In this document: positions 17,053-24,299 of the stretch, piece after piece
Position numbering within the stretch: position 1 is the first letter of the stretch
How the letters are laid out: every line of letters starts with the position of its first letter
From: CAVYXZ01 sp963772595
Lineage (GTDB): Bacteria > Chloroflexota > Anaerolineae > Aggregatilineales > Phototrophicaceae
Length of the DNA stretch: 64,000 bases
Assembly: GCA_963772595.1 (NCBI GenBank)
Contig: CAVYXZ010000016.1
Location: forward strand, 682,001 to 746,000
Direction: 5' to 3'
The notes under the pieces: model-generated
What the model was told of the DNA's origin: nothing
The model's database searches: none
Seen by the model: only the letters and a program-made list of their open reading frames with translations
Position numbers and translations under genes: made by a program

Positions 17053-18801
17053 CTACGCGGGGGTCGCCCGTTCACGTTCGGCCATTTCCATACGCACCAG
17101 TTCAAAGCGCAGCGTTTTGAGGACTTCGGATTTAGGCAGTTCGTCAATAAAGGCATAGCGTGTCGGCACTTCGTAAGGGGCCAGATACTTCGAGCAGTGG
17201 CTGATTAAGTCCTGCTTCGTCACCTCCGCACCGGGATGCTTGACGATCCAGGCTTTTAAGGCTTCCTGACCTTCTTTTTCAGGGTGCGGGATGGCTGCCA
17301 CGCCGACCTCCAGCACGGCTGGATGATCGCTCAGCACCTTTTCGACATTCGCCGGATAGACGTTGAAGCCGCCAATCAGTGCCATGTCCTTCTTACGGTC
17401 GATGATGTAGAAATAACCATCTTCGTCCATACGGCCAATGTCACCGGTATACAACCAGACCTTGCCGTCTTTCTTGCGCAGCGCGCGGGCCGTCTCGTCC
17501 GGCATATTATGGTAAGCCGTCATCAACTGCGGTCCGGTCATGACCACCTCACCTGATTCGCCGACCGGCACATCGGTTACTTCATCTTCAAGACTGACGA
17601 TGCGCACATCCATATCCGGCAGAGGCAGCCCTACCGAACCACCCCGGTTTTCGCCCAGCAGCGGATTGACATGCGAGGCCGTCGGTGCTTCGCTCATGCC
17701 ATAACCTTCGAGCAGCTTGCCACCGCTCAGGCGTTCAAACTCGCGTTTCGTGACCGGCGGCAGCGGCGCAGAGCCACTGATGCAGGCCCGTATCGAGTTC
17801 AGGCTGATCTCGCCAGCAAGCACCCTGGGATGATTATTGATAGCGTTATACAACGCGGGCACGCCATGAAACAGCGTCGGCTTGCAAGTTTCGATGACTC
17901 CCAGCAGGTCGTCAATGTCCCGTGCGTTGATGACAAGGGCGATCATGCCGCCCACGTAAATGGCCTTGCTGAGCACCGCCACCATCCCGAAGACGTGAAA
18001 GAGCGGGATTGCCCCCAGGAAGATTTCATCTTCCTCCGGCTGAAGCACGACGCTCATCTGCAAAGTGTTCGCTACCAGGGCACGGTGGGTGGACATGGCC
18101 GCTTTGGGGATCCCGGTCGTGCCACCGGTATACTGATAGATACACATATCGTCTGATGTGACCACCACATCAGCCTTTTGACCGGCGAACCTCGTCAGCA
18201 AATCCGGCATCAAATAATCGCCATCGCCCAGCTTTTCAACGCGATGGCCTTCTTTCTTCTCGCGGGCCAGCGTAAACAGGACCTGTGCCAGGGGCGGGAA
18301 GTATTCCTTGACATTGGTGACAATGACGTGTTCCAGCGCACTGCGGGGCTGAATTCCCTTGACTTTGTTATAAAACAGGCTCAGGACAATGGCGAAACGG
18401 GCACCGCTGTCCTTGATCTGGAACAGGAGTTTTTCTGGCGGAAAGGTCGGGTTGGCCGCCGACACGATGCCGCCTGCCTTTAAGACAGCATAGAAGCTGA
18501 TGACAAAAGCGGCGCAGTTCGGCATGACCAGCGTGACCACATCTCCCTGCTGCAAGCCCATATCGACCAGGCCCACCGCCAGCGCATCCGATTGACTCTC
18601 AAGCTCCCGGTAGCTGACCGCACGTCCGACACGCCCGACCAGCGGCAGCTTCAAGCTGGTGTACAACGCAGGTTTTTCAGGCCACTTGCGCGCGGACTCT
18701 TGCAGGAAATTATGGAGGGGAATATCCGGGTAAGGTTCTAAAGTCTTCGGAACCGCTGCATCATAACTCTTTTGCCAGGGACGCTCAGCATAAGTCACCA
18801 T
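17053..18801 (-). CDS. fadD: Long-chain fatty acid--CoA ligase (AMP-binding enzyme)
   Basis: A 582-residue acyl-adenylate-forming enzyme activating fatty acids to acyl-CoA via acyl-AMP. The AMP-binding P-loop is YQYTGGTTGIPKAAM (A3), followed by LLEGYGMSEAPTASH (A5), WLYTGDIGRMDEDGYFYIIDRKKDM (A7-A8) and GGFNVYPANVE. The C-terminal lysine region reads LPKSEVLKTLRFEL, keeping the Lys but with Leu instead of the usual preceding Gly. ATG 18801 (MVTYAERPWQ) is chosen over ATG 18882, which would overlap the thioesterase gene. The thioesterase lies upstream on the same strand, so the two may work together in acyl-CoA turnover. FadD is a family-level name; chain length is inferred. Confidence 0.88.
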   Translation of the reverse strand: MVTYAERPWQKSYDAAVPKTLEPYPDIPLHNFLQESARKWPEKPALYTSLKLPLVGRVGRAVSYRELESQSDALAVGLVDMGLQQGDVVTLVMPNCAAFVISFYAVLKAGGIVSAANPTFPPEKLLFQIKDSGARFAIVLSLFYNKVKGIQPRSALEHVIVTNVKEYFPPLAQVLFTLAREKKEGHRVEKLGDGDYLMPDLLTRFAGQKADVVVTSDDMCIYQYTGGTTGIPKAAMSTHRALVANTLQMSVVLQPEEDEIFLGAIPLFHVFGMVAVLSKAIYVGGMIALVINARDIDDLLGVIETCKPTLFHGVPALYNAINNHPRVLAGEISLNSIRACISGSAPLPPVTKREFERLSGGKLLEGYGMSEAPTASHVNPLLGENRGGSVGLPLPDMDVRIVSLEDEVTDVPVGESGEVVMTGPQLMTAYHNMPDETARALRKKDGKVWLYTGDIGRMDEDGYFYIIDRKKDMALIGGFNVYPANVEKVLSDHPAVLEVGVAAIPHPEKEGQEALKAWIVKHPGAEVTKQDLISHCSKYLAPYEVPTRYAFIDELPKSEVLKTLRFELVRMEMAERERATPA

Positions 18802-18878
18802 TCTAATAAACCCCGCAGTCTTATCATCAAAATCTCTTGACGGTCTGATTTCATTATAGTGACGTGTTTCTGGCAGTG

Positions 18879-19286
18879 TCAAACGTCAGCCCAGGAGCGC
18901 CAGGGTTCAGGCAAATGTGCCGGTTGGCCGTCGGTGGTGATGCAGATGTGCTTGCTGCTGCCGGTAACGATCAGCTTGCGGCTCTCCGCGTCGACGATTT
19001 CATAACTGAAGGTCACCCCCCGGCTGCGCACCTCAGAAAGCCAGCAGCGCACAACTAACTGCTGGTCAAAGCGTGCCGTCTGGTGATAGCGCGCGTGGAT
19101 CTCCGCCACAGCGAGATAATGTCCGGTGCGCTCGAAGCTGACGTAATCCGCGCCGCGCTCGCGGGTGTAATTGGTGCGGCCTTCTTCAAAATAGACGATA
19201 TAACTTGCGTGATGCACGATGCCCATTGCGTCTGTTTCGGCATAGCGCACTCGCACGACCGTTTCGGCAACGAATTTTTCGCTCAT
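18879..19286 (-). CDS. Acyl-CoA thioesterase, YbgC/FadM hot-dog family
   Basis: A 135-residue single hot-dog domain that hydrolyses acyl-CoA to free acid and CoA. The YbgC/4-hydroxybenzoyl-CoA thioesterase signature RYAETDAMGIVHHASYIVYFEE-type segment lies at residues 14-35, with the catalytic Asp in ETDAMG. The later core motif is ARYHQTARFDQQLVVRCWL. It is the first gene of a probable thioesterase-ligase pair. It lies 3 nt after hisE on the same strand, so his-operon transcripts may read into it. Confidence 0.88.
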   Translation of the reverse strand: MSEKFVAETVVRVRYAETDAMGIVHHASYIVYFEEGRTNYTRERGADYVSFERTGHYLAVAEIHARYHQTARFDQQLVVRCWLSEVRSRGVTFSYEIVDAESRKLIVTGSSKHICITTDGQPAHLPEPWRSWADV

Positions 19287-19288
19287 GG

Positions 19289-19576
19289 CTAATCTGGCTT
19301 GTGTCGTGCCGCCAGCTTTGCACGCAGGTCATCCAGCGAAATATCCAGCGCCGACATCAGCACCAGCGTGTGATACAACAAATCCGCCAGTTCGCCGATC
19401 TGTGCCTCGCGTTCCTGGCCCAGGGCAGCGACGACCACTTCGACCGCCTCTTCGCCCACTTTCTGACTGATGCGCGTCAGCCCCTGGTCAAAGAGCGTGT
19501 TGGTGTAGCTCCCCTCTTTCGGGTTCGCCTTGCGATCCTGAATGATCGCTTCTAATTCATCGAGCATATCAGGCAT
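19289..19576 (-). CDS. hisE: Phosphoribosyl-ATP pyrophosphatase
   Basis: The second enzyme of histidine synthesis: it removes pyrophosphate from phosphoribosyl-ATP. 95 residues, the usual HisE size, with an all-alpha MazG-like fold: LDELEAIIQDRKANPKEGSY, QKVGEEAVEVVVAA (the EExxE-type metal site) and ELADLLYHTLVLM. I place the start at ATG 19576, which overlaps the hisI stop (ATGCCTGA) behind GAGGA; a longer frame reaches 19594. Separate hisI and hisE genes, not the fused HisIE, are found here. Confidence 0.93.
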   Translation of the reverse strand: MPDMLDELEAIIQDRKANPKEGSYTNTLFDQGLTRISQKVGEEAVEVVVAALGQEREAQIGELADLLYHTLVLMSALDISLDDLRAKLAARHKPD

Positions 19577-19922
19577 GACTGTCCTCGGTTGCATTGGTCA
19601 AAGCGCTCAAGGGGCGGTAAAAGCAGCTCACTTCCCCGGTGTGACAGGCTGGTCCCGCCGGATCGACCAGGATCAGCAGGGTATCGCCGTCGCAGTCCAC
19701 GCGAATTTCGCGCACAGTCTGTGTATTGCCGGAGGTCGCGCCTTTGTGCCAGAGTTCCGTCCGGCTGCGGCTCCAGAAGACTGTTTCACCCTCTTCCAGC
19801 GTCCGGCGCAGCGAGTCGGCGTTCATGTAGGCCAGCATGAGTACCTGGCCGGTCCTGGCATCCTGCACCACCGCGGGGATCAGGCCCTGTGCGTCCCATT
19901 TAAGCGCGTCGAAGTTTATCAT
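19569..19922 (-). CDS. hisI: Phosphoribosyl-AMP cyclohydrolase
   Basis: Opens the adenine ring of phosphoribosyl-AMP, the third step of histidine synthesis; a zinc enzyme. 117 residues with LKWDAQGLIPAVVQDARTGQ, MLAYMNADSLRRTLEEGETV, FWSRSRTELWHKGATSGN, and metal ligands in VDCDGDTLLILVDPAGPACH and SCFYR. The start ATG 19922 overlaps the 3' end of hisF by about 23 nt; a longer start at 19934 also exists. It is fourth in the compact hisHAFIE operon. Confidence 0.93.
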   Translation of the reverse strand: MINFDALKWDAQGLIPAVVQDARTGQVLMLAYMNADSLRRTLEEGETVFWSRSRTELWHKGATSGNTQTVREIRVDCDGDTLLILVDPAGPACHTGEVSCFYRPLSALTNATEDSHA

Positions 19923-20694
19923 AATCCCATCCATCCGTCCGTACCGCCACGTTGAGTTCGTAGAGGTAATCTTTCAGGTCGCTGATACGCATCTCATCGT
20001 AGTGAAAGACCGACGCCGCCAGCGCAGCATCCGCCTTGCCGACCGTCAGCGCCTCGCGGAAATGCTCCATCGTCCCGGCCCCACCGGACGCGATCACCGG
20101 GATCGAGACCGCCTCAGCCACCGCCTGAGTCAGTTCGATATTGAAGCCGTCTTTGGTCCCGTCGCGGTCCATACTGGTCAGCAGGATTTCGCCTGCGCCC
20201 CGGTCCTCGACTTCTCTGGCCCATTCTACCGCCTCGCGCCCGGTCGGTACACGGCCACCGTTGATGAACACCTCCCAGCGCCCATCAACCCACTTCGGGT
20301 CAATCGCTACGACAATTGCCTGACTGCCAAAGCCCCAGGCCCCCGCGTTGATGAGGTCCGGCGTTTTGATGGCCGCGCTGTTGATCGATATCTTCTCCGC
20401 CCCGGCCAGCAGCGTCGCGCGAATGTCCTCAATCGTGCGAATGCCGCCGCCCACGCAGAAGGGGATAAACACGCTGTCGGCCACGTTGCGCACCATATCG
20501 AGCAGCGTATTGCGATTTTCGTGCGAAGCGGTGATGTCCAGGAAGACCAGTTCGTCCGCGCCTTCGCGGTCGTAAATCTTTGCCTGCTCCACCGGATCGC
20601 CCGCGTCCTGTAAGTTCACAAAGTTGATCCCCTTGACCACCCGGCCATTCATCACATCCAGACAGGGGATAATTCGTTTCGTCAGCATCGTCAT
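19900..20694 (-). CDS. hisF: Imidazole glycerol phosphate synthase cyclase subunit
   Basis: The cyclase half of IGP synthase. It uses ammonia from HisH to convert PRFAR to imidazole glycerol phosphate and AICAR. 264 residues, a (beta/alpha)8 barrel: MLTKRIIPCLDVMNGRVVKG with the catalytic Asp, ADELVFLDITAS, PFCVGGGIRTIEDI, GAGEILLTSMDRDGTKDGFN with the second catalytic Asp, and PVIASGGAGTMEHF. The start may be ATG 20694 or ATG 20688 (MLTKR). It overlaps the end of hisA by 4 nt and the start of hisI, so the operon is tightly coupled. Confidence 0.96.
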   Translation of the reverse strand: MTMLTKRIIPCLDVMNGRVVKGINFVNLQDAGDPVEQAKIYDREGADELVFLDITASHENRNTLLDMVRNVADSVFIPFCVGGGIRTIEDIRATLLAGAEKISINSAAIKTPDLINAGAWGFGSQAIVVAIDPKWVDGRWEVFINGGRVPTGREAVEWAREVEDRGAGEILLTSMDRDGTKDGFNIELTQAVAEAVSIPVIASGGAGTMEHFREALTVGKADAALAASVFHYDEMRISDLKDYLYELNVAVRTDGWDYDKLRRA

Positions 20695-21414
20695 TGCCCT
20701 CCCGCCACCGCCATTGCATCCGCCAGTGTTATCCGCCCCGTGTAGAGGGCCGTGCCGATAATCGCGCCCGCCACCGCCCCGCTATCGCGCAACCGCTGAA
20801 TCTCATCTACCGTTGTCACGCCACCCGACGCGATCACTTGCAGAGCGGTCTCGCGTCCCAGCGCAATCGTCGAGTCCAGATTTGCGCCGCCCAGGTGTCC
20901 GTCCCGACCCACATCGGTAAACAGCGCGTGCCGCAGGCCGATCTCGACCATCGCCTGCCCCAGCGCCGCTGGGGTCACATCGGTCACGTCCTGCCAGCCC
21001 TGTACCGTGACCTTGCCGTCACGCGCATCCAGCGCCACGCAGATCGCTTCCGCGCCCCAGCGTTCGACCGCCTGCGCCACGACTTCCGGCTGCCGGATCG
21101 CCAGCGTGCCCACGATTACGCGCGATGCCCCTCGTGCAAGCGCCTGTGCGATGTCGTCCAGGCTGCGCATCCCGCCGCCAAATTGGATGGGCACGCCCAG
21201 CTTCGCCACTGCTTCCAGCCACGCGCCGTTGTCGTTGGCGGTCGAAAACGCGCCATCCAGATTAATCATGTGGATCCACTGCGCGCCCTGGTCAATCCAG
21301 TTCTGCGCCGCTGCACGCGGGTCCTCGCCGAATATCGTCTGCTGCGCCGGATCGCCCTCGACCAACTGGACCACATTGCCGCCGCGCATGTCAATCGCCG
21401 GGATAGATAATCAT
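20691..21414 (-). CDS. hisA: ProFAR isomerase (phosphoribosylformimino-AICAR-P isomerase), one-base insertion after codon 5
   Basis: Catalyses the Amadori isomerisation of ProFAR to PRFAR. The barrel shows MRGGNVVQLVEGDPAQQTIF, MINLDGAF, PIQFGGGMRSLDDI, CVALDARDGKVTVQGW, FTDVGRDGHLGGANLD and QVIASGGVTTVDEI. As sequenced, the ATG that overlaps the hisH stop (ATGA, 21411-21414) reads MIIYPGD and then stops. Removing one G in CCCGGCG (about 21399-21403) gives MIIYPAIDMRGG, the normal HisA start. I therefore place the gene at 21414 and regard the extra G as a sequencing indel; an in-frame ATG at 21389 would lose the essential N-terminal Asp. Confidence 0.92.
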
Positions 21415-22025
21415 GCCTCAAGCTCCAGGAAATTAACCAGCACTTGCAGACCGAGTCGCTGGCTCTTCTCCGGGTGAAACTGCACGCCGTAGATATGCTC
21501 GTGCTGCACCGCCGCCGTGAAGGGGATGCCGTAATCGACCACGGCGACCACATCCGCCGGGTCCTCAGGCACGCAGTAGTAGCTGTGGACGAAATAGGCC
21601 GAGGTCTTGGCGTCGATATGCGCCAGTAGCTCGCAATCCCGACGCACGTCCAGCTGATTCCAGCCCATATGCGGCACCTTCAGGCCCATATCAGATGGGA
21701 AGCGTGTCACATAACCCGGCAGCAAACCCAGCCCTTCGTGATTGCCCATCTCGTCGCTGCGCGCGAATAGAAACTGCATCCCCAGGCAGATACCCAGGTA
21801 GGGCACGCCACTCTGAACCGCCTCAATCAGCGGCTGCACCAGATCCTGACGATGAAGCTGCTGCATCCCGGCCCCAAAGGCCCCCACACCCGGCAGGATA
21901 ATCTTGTCCGCCCCGCGCAGTTCATCCGGTGCCTGCACCAGCCGCATATCCGTGACGCCCAGGTACTTGAGTGCGTGGAGCACGCTGCGCAGATTTCCCG
22001 CGCCGTAGTCAATGACCGCCAGCAT
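21411..22025 (-). CDS. hisH: Imidazole glycerol phosphate synthase glutaminase subunit
   Basis: A class I glutamine amidotransferase that supplies ammonia to HisF. 204 residues: MLAVIDYGAGNLRSVLHALK, IILPGVGAFGAGM, nucleophile Cys in YLGICLGMQFLF, and the catalytic His-Glu pair in YGVQFHPEKSQ. The start ATG 22025 is fixed by AAAGGGGAGGAG just upstream; the longer frame to 22085 would run through the attenuator hairpin. It is the first structural gene of hisHAFIE. hisG, D, C and B are not in the window. Confidence 0.96.
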   Translation of the reverse strand: MLAVIDYGAGNLRSVLHALKYLGVTDMRLVQAPDELRGADKIILPGVGAFGAGMQQLHRQDLVQPLIEAVQSGVPYLGICLGMQFLFARSDEMGNHEGLGLLPGYVTRFPSDMGLKVPHMGWNQLDVRRDCELLAHIDAKTSAYFVHSYYCVPEDPADVVAVVDYGIPFTAAVQHEHIYGVQFHPEKSQRLGLQVLVNFLELEA

Positions 22026-22044
22026 GGACTCCTCCCCTTTCAAA

Positions 22045-22069
22045 CAAAAAACCCCGCCGGTGCGGGGTC
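22045..22069 (-). terminator. his operon attenuator terminator
   Basis: On the minus strand the 7-bp stem ACCCCGC / GCGGGGT (22068-22062 with 22057-22051) has a 4-nt loop and is followed by a run of Ts (22050-22046). It sits between the leader-peptide stop (22070-22072) and the hisH ribosome site. Its 5' arm and loop (GCACCGG, 22063-22057) are exactly complementary to CCGGTGC (22116-22110) inside the leader gene, giving an alternative antiterminator pairing. Confidence 0.9.
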
Positions 22070-22159
22070 TCAACGAGCAAAACAAGCGCGCGACTCTAGT
22101 CCAAGACCAGCACCGGGTTCAGTCTGATATTCATGGTGATGGTGATGCAGAGCCAGCAT
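22070..22159 (-). CDS. hisL: his operon leader peptide with five consecutive His codons
   Basis: A 29-codon gene: MLALHHHHHEYQTEPGAGLG and then LESRACFAR, stop TGA at 22070-22072. GGAGG lies 8 nt before the ATG. The five His codons (22133-22147) come 20 nt downstream of the -10 transcript start region. CCGGTGC (22116-22110) lies 16 nt past the last His codon and can pair with the terminator's 5' arm. A ribosome stalled on His codons for lack of charged tRNA-His would leave CCGGTGC free to form the antiterminator; an unstalled ribosome would cover it and let the terminator form. The layout is the classic his attenuation scheme known from enterobacteria, here in front of hisH. Confidence 0.88.
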   Translation of the reverse strand: MLALHHHHHEYQTEPGAGLGLESRACFAR

Positions 22160-22187
22160 GTGCGCAACCTCCAAACAATCGCGCAGC

Positions 22188-22216
22188 AGTATAACCCGGC
22201 GCGCCGCGCCTGTCAA
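22188..22216 (-). promoter_or_regulatory. his operon promoter
   Basis: On the minus strand a perfect TTGACA (22211-22216), a 17-nt spacer, and TATACT (22188-22193). Transcription would begin near 22181, about 20 nt before the hisL ATG. Confidence 0.88.
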
Positions 22217-22295
22217 AACATTCACGGCCTGCTCAATCTTATGTCTGGGTATGAATGCTATAATGAGTGAAGTGGATCAGGTTCTGGAGTAAGTC

Positions 22296-23534
22296 ATGAT
22301 GAATAGTCGTCGTCGCCTGCCCTTTACAGGCGCGATTTTCCTTGTCACGTTGGTCATTGTATTTGGGGCTGGTTATGCTGCCGGGAGCCACACTATCGCT
22401 GCTCAGGCCCAATCGCAGTTTACCCCACCACCAGGTAGCGAAACAGATTTCGACGCCTTCTGGCAGGCCTTCAACTTCATTCAGGACGATTTCGTCAATC
22501 CGGGTGATACTGAAGTCACGACTCAATCTCTGGTTGATGGCGCGATCCGGGGCATGGTCGATTCGCTCGGCGATCCCAACAGCGAGTACATGAACCCCGA
22601 AGAATATCCGCTGTTTACCGACGACATCGCCGGCACAGTCGAGGGCATCGGCGTCGTCATCCACAACAACGAAGACGTGGGTGGAATCGAGATCGTGAAT
22701 GTGCTGGACGGCACCCCTGCCGCCCACGCAGGGCTAAAGATCGGCGATGTATTCTCAACAGTAGACGGAGCAGATGTGCTGGGTGTAAGCCAGCTTGAAC
22801 TGGCCTCGAAAGTGCGTGGGCCAGCGGGTACAACCGTCAAGTTGACGATGCTGCGCGAGGGCAAACCCATCGACTTTTCGCTGGTGCGAGCGCGCATCGA
22901 CGTCCCCAACGTCGAATCCCATCGCATCGAAGGCACCGACATTGGCTACATCCGGCTGATGCAGTTTACGCCGCAAGCCCGCGAGGAGATTGACTCCGCG
23001 CTCAAAGACCTGGATACCAGCAGCCTCAGCGGCCTGATCCTCGACCTGCGCGGCAATCCGGGTGGGCTGCTCGACAGCGCGATTGATGTCGCCAGTGCCT
23101 TCATCAAGGAAGGCAACGTCGTTACCGAGGATTTCGGCAACGATACACAGCGCAACTTTGCGGTTAACGGCAACTACGATGACATCGGCGTTCCGCTGGT
23201 GGTCCTGGTCGATGAACGCAGCGCCAGCGCCTCGGAACTGGTCTCTGGAGCGCTGCAAGACAGCCATACGGCCACCATCATCGGCGAGACGACCTTCGGC
23301 AAAGGAACCGTGCAGAACATTCAAAATCTGGTCAATGGCGGCGGCCTGCGCCTGACCATCGCGCGCTGGCTCACACCCAGCGGCCACTGGATTCACCATG
23401 TCGGCATCACACCGGATATAATCGTTAACTGGGACAGCGAGACGCTCGATGTAGCACCGGAAGAGGACCCGCAGCTTCAAGCCGCCATCCAGGATTTGGA
23501 GACAACGCCGGTCACTACCAGTCAAGGATCATAA
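22296..23534 (+). CDS. ctpA: S41 family C-terminal processing protease with PDZ domain
   Basis: A 412-residue extracytoplasmic serine protease of the CtpA/Prc type, which degrades proteins from their C-termini. An N-terminal membrane anchor (FTGAIFLVTLVIVFGAGYAA) is followed by an N-terminal helical part (FWQAFNFIQDDFV), a PDZ domain (about 100-180; GVVIHNNEDVGGIEIVNVLD) and the S41 core. The catalytic Ser lies in DERSASASELVSGAL and the general-base Lys in TTFGKGTVQNIQ. A -10 TATAAT is at 22259-22264, and TGGAG precedes the ATG. It is divergent from the his operon and followed by ppgK after 15 nt, so probably co-transcribed with it. Confidence 0.92.
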   Translation: MMNSRRRLPFTGAIFLVTLVIVFGAGYAAGSHTIAAQAQSQFTPPPGSETDFDAFWQAFNFIQDDFVNPGDTEVTTQSLVDGAIRGMVDSLGDPNSEYMNPEEYPLFTDDIAGTVEGIGVVIHNNEDVGGIEIVNVLDGTPAAHAGLKIGDVFSTVDGADVLGVSQLELASKVRGPAGTTVKLTMLREGKPIDFSLVRARIDVPNVESHRIEGTDIGYIRLMQFTPQAREEIDSALKDLDTSSLSGLILDLRGNPGGLLDSAIDVASAFIKEGNVVTEDFGNDTQRNFAVNGNYDDIGVPLVVLVDERSASASELVSGALQDSHTATIIGETTFGKGTVQNIQNLVNGGGLRLTIARWLTPSGHWIHHVGITPDIIVNWDSETLDVAPEEDPQLQAAIQDLETTPVTTSQGS

Positions 23535-23549
23535 ATCGGGGGGATTATC

Positions 23550-24296
23550 ATGGAAATTCTGGGGGTCGATATTGGGGGATCCGGCATCAAGGGCGCGCCC
23601 GTGGATACGGATACCGGCAACCTTATCGCGGACCGCCACCGCATTGAGACACCGCAGCCCGCTACGCCTGACGCTGTCATTGACGTGGTCGGCGAACTGG
23701 TCGATCACTTCGCCTGGGATGGCCTGATTGGCTGCACCTTTCCCGCTATCGTCAAGAAGGGTGTCACCCTGAGCGCCGCCAATGTGGATAACTCCTGGAT
23801 CGGCTACGACGCCGAACGTGCCCTGCGCCAGCGCACCGGCTGCTCGCTCATGCTGCTGAACGACGCCGACGCCGCCGGAATCGCCGAGATGGAATTCGGC
23901 GCGGGTCAGGGCCAGGACGGCCTGGTCATCATTATCACGCTGGGCACCGGGATCGGCAGCGCCCTGTTCCACGAGGGCGAGTTACTGCCCAATACCGAAC
24001 TGGGTCACCTGGAAATTCGCGGCAAAGAAGCCGAAAAGTGGACCGCCGACAGCGCCCGTAAGGCCAAAAAACTGAAGTGGCACGCCTGGGGCGAGCGGCT
24101 CAACGTCTATTTGAGCCACCTGGAATTTCTGTTTTCACCGGATCTGTTTATCATCGGCGGCGGTGTCAGCAAGAAGTTCCACAAATACGAACGCTACCTG
24201 ACCACACAGGCGCGCACGGTCCCGGCAGCCATGCGCAACGAAGCCGGAATCGTCGGCGCAGCCCTCGCCGCGCGCAAGCTGGTTGGTGAGGACTGA
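23550..24296 (+). CDS. ppgK: Polyphosphate--glucose phosphotransferase (ROK family)
   Basis: A glucokinase of the ROK family that can use inorganic polyphosphate to make glucose 6-phosphate; 248 residues. Motifs: phosphate-binding LGVDIGGSGIKGAPVD at the N-terminus, LNDADAAGIAEMEFGAG (catalytic Asp about residue 109), ITLGTGIGSALF, and NTELGHLEIRGKEAEKW. That last segment is typical of polyphosphate-using PpgK and lacks the zinc-binding Cys cluster of many ROK kinases. FIIGGGVSKKFHKYERYL closes the second domain. A GGGGG ribosome site lies close upstream. Convergent with lysS; the ends are 3 nt apart. Confidence 0.92.
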   Translation: MEILGVDIGGSGIKGAPVDTDTGNLIADRHRIETPQPATPDAVIDVVGELVDHFAWDGLIGCTFPAIVKKGVTLSAANVDNSWIGYDAERALRQRTGCSLMLLNDADAAGIAEMEFGAGQGQDGLVIIITLGTGIGSALFHEGELLPNTELGHLEIRGKEAEKWTADSARKAKKLKWHAWGERLNVYLSHLEFLFSPDLFIIGGGVSKKFHKYERYLTTQARTVPAAMRNEAGIVGAALAARKLVGED

Positions 24297-24299
24297 CGC

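Noticed and set aside
22133..22147. CATCACCATCACCAT looks like a cloning His-tag
   Set aside because: It has a native promoter, ribosome site, stop codon, a paired terminator and hisH behind it, with no vector sequence; a leader peptide explains everything.
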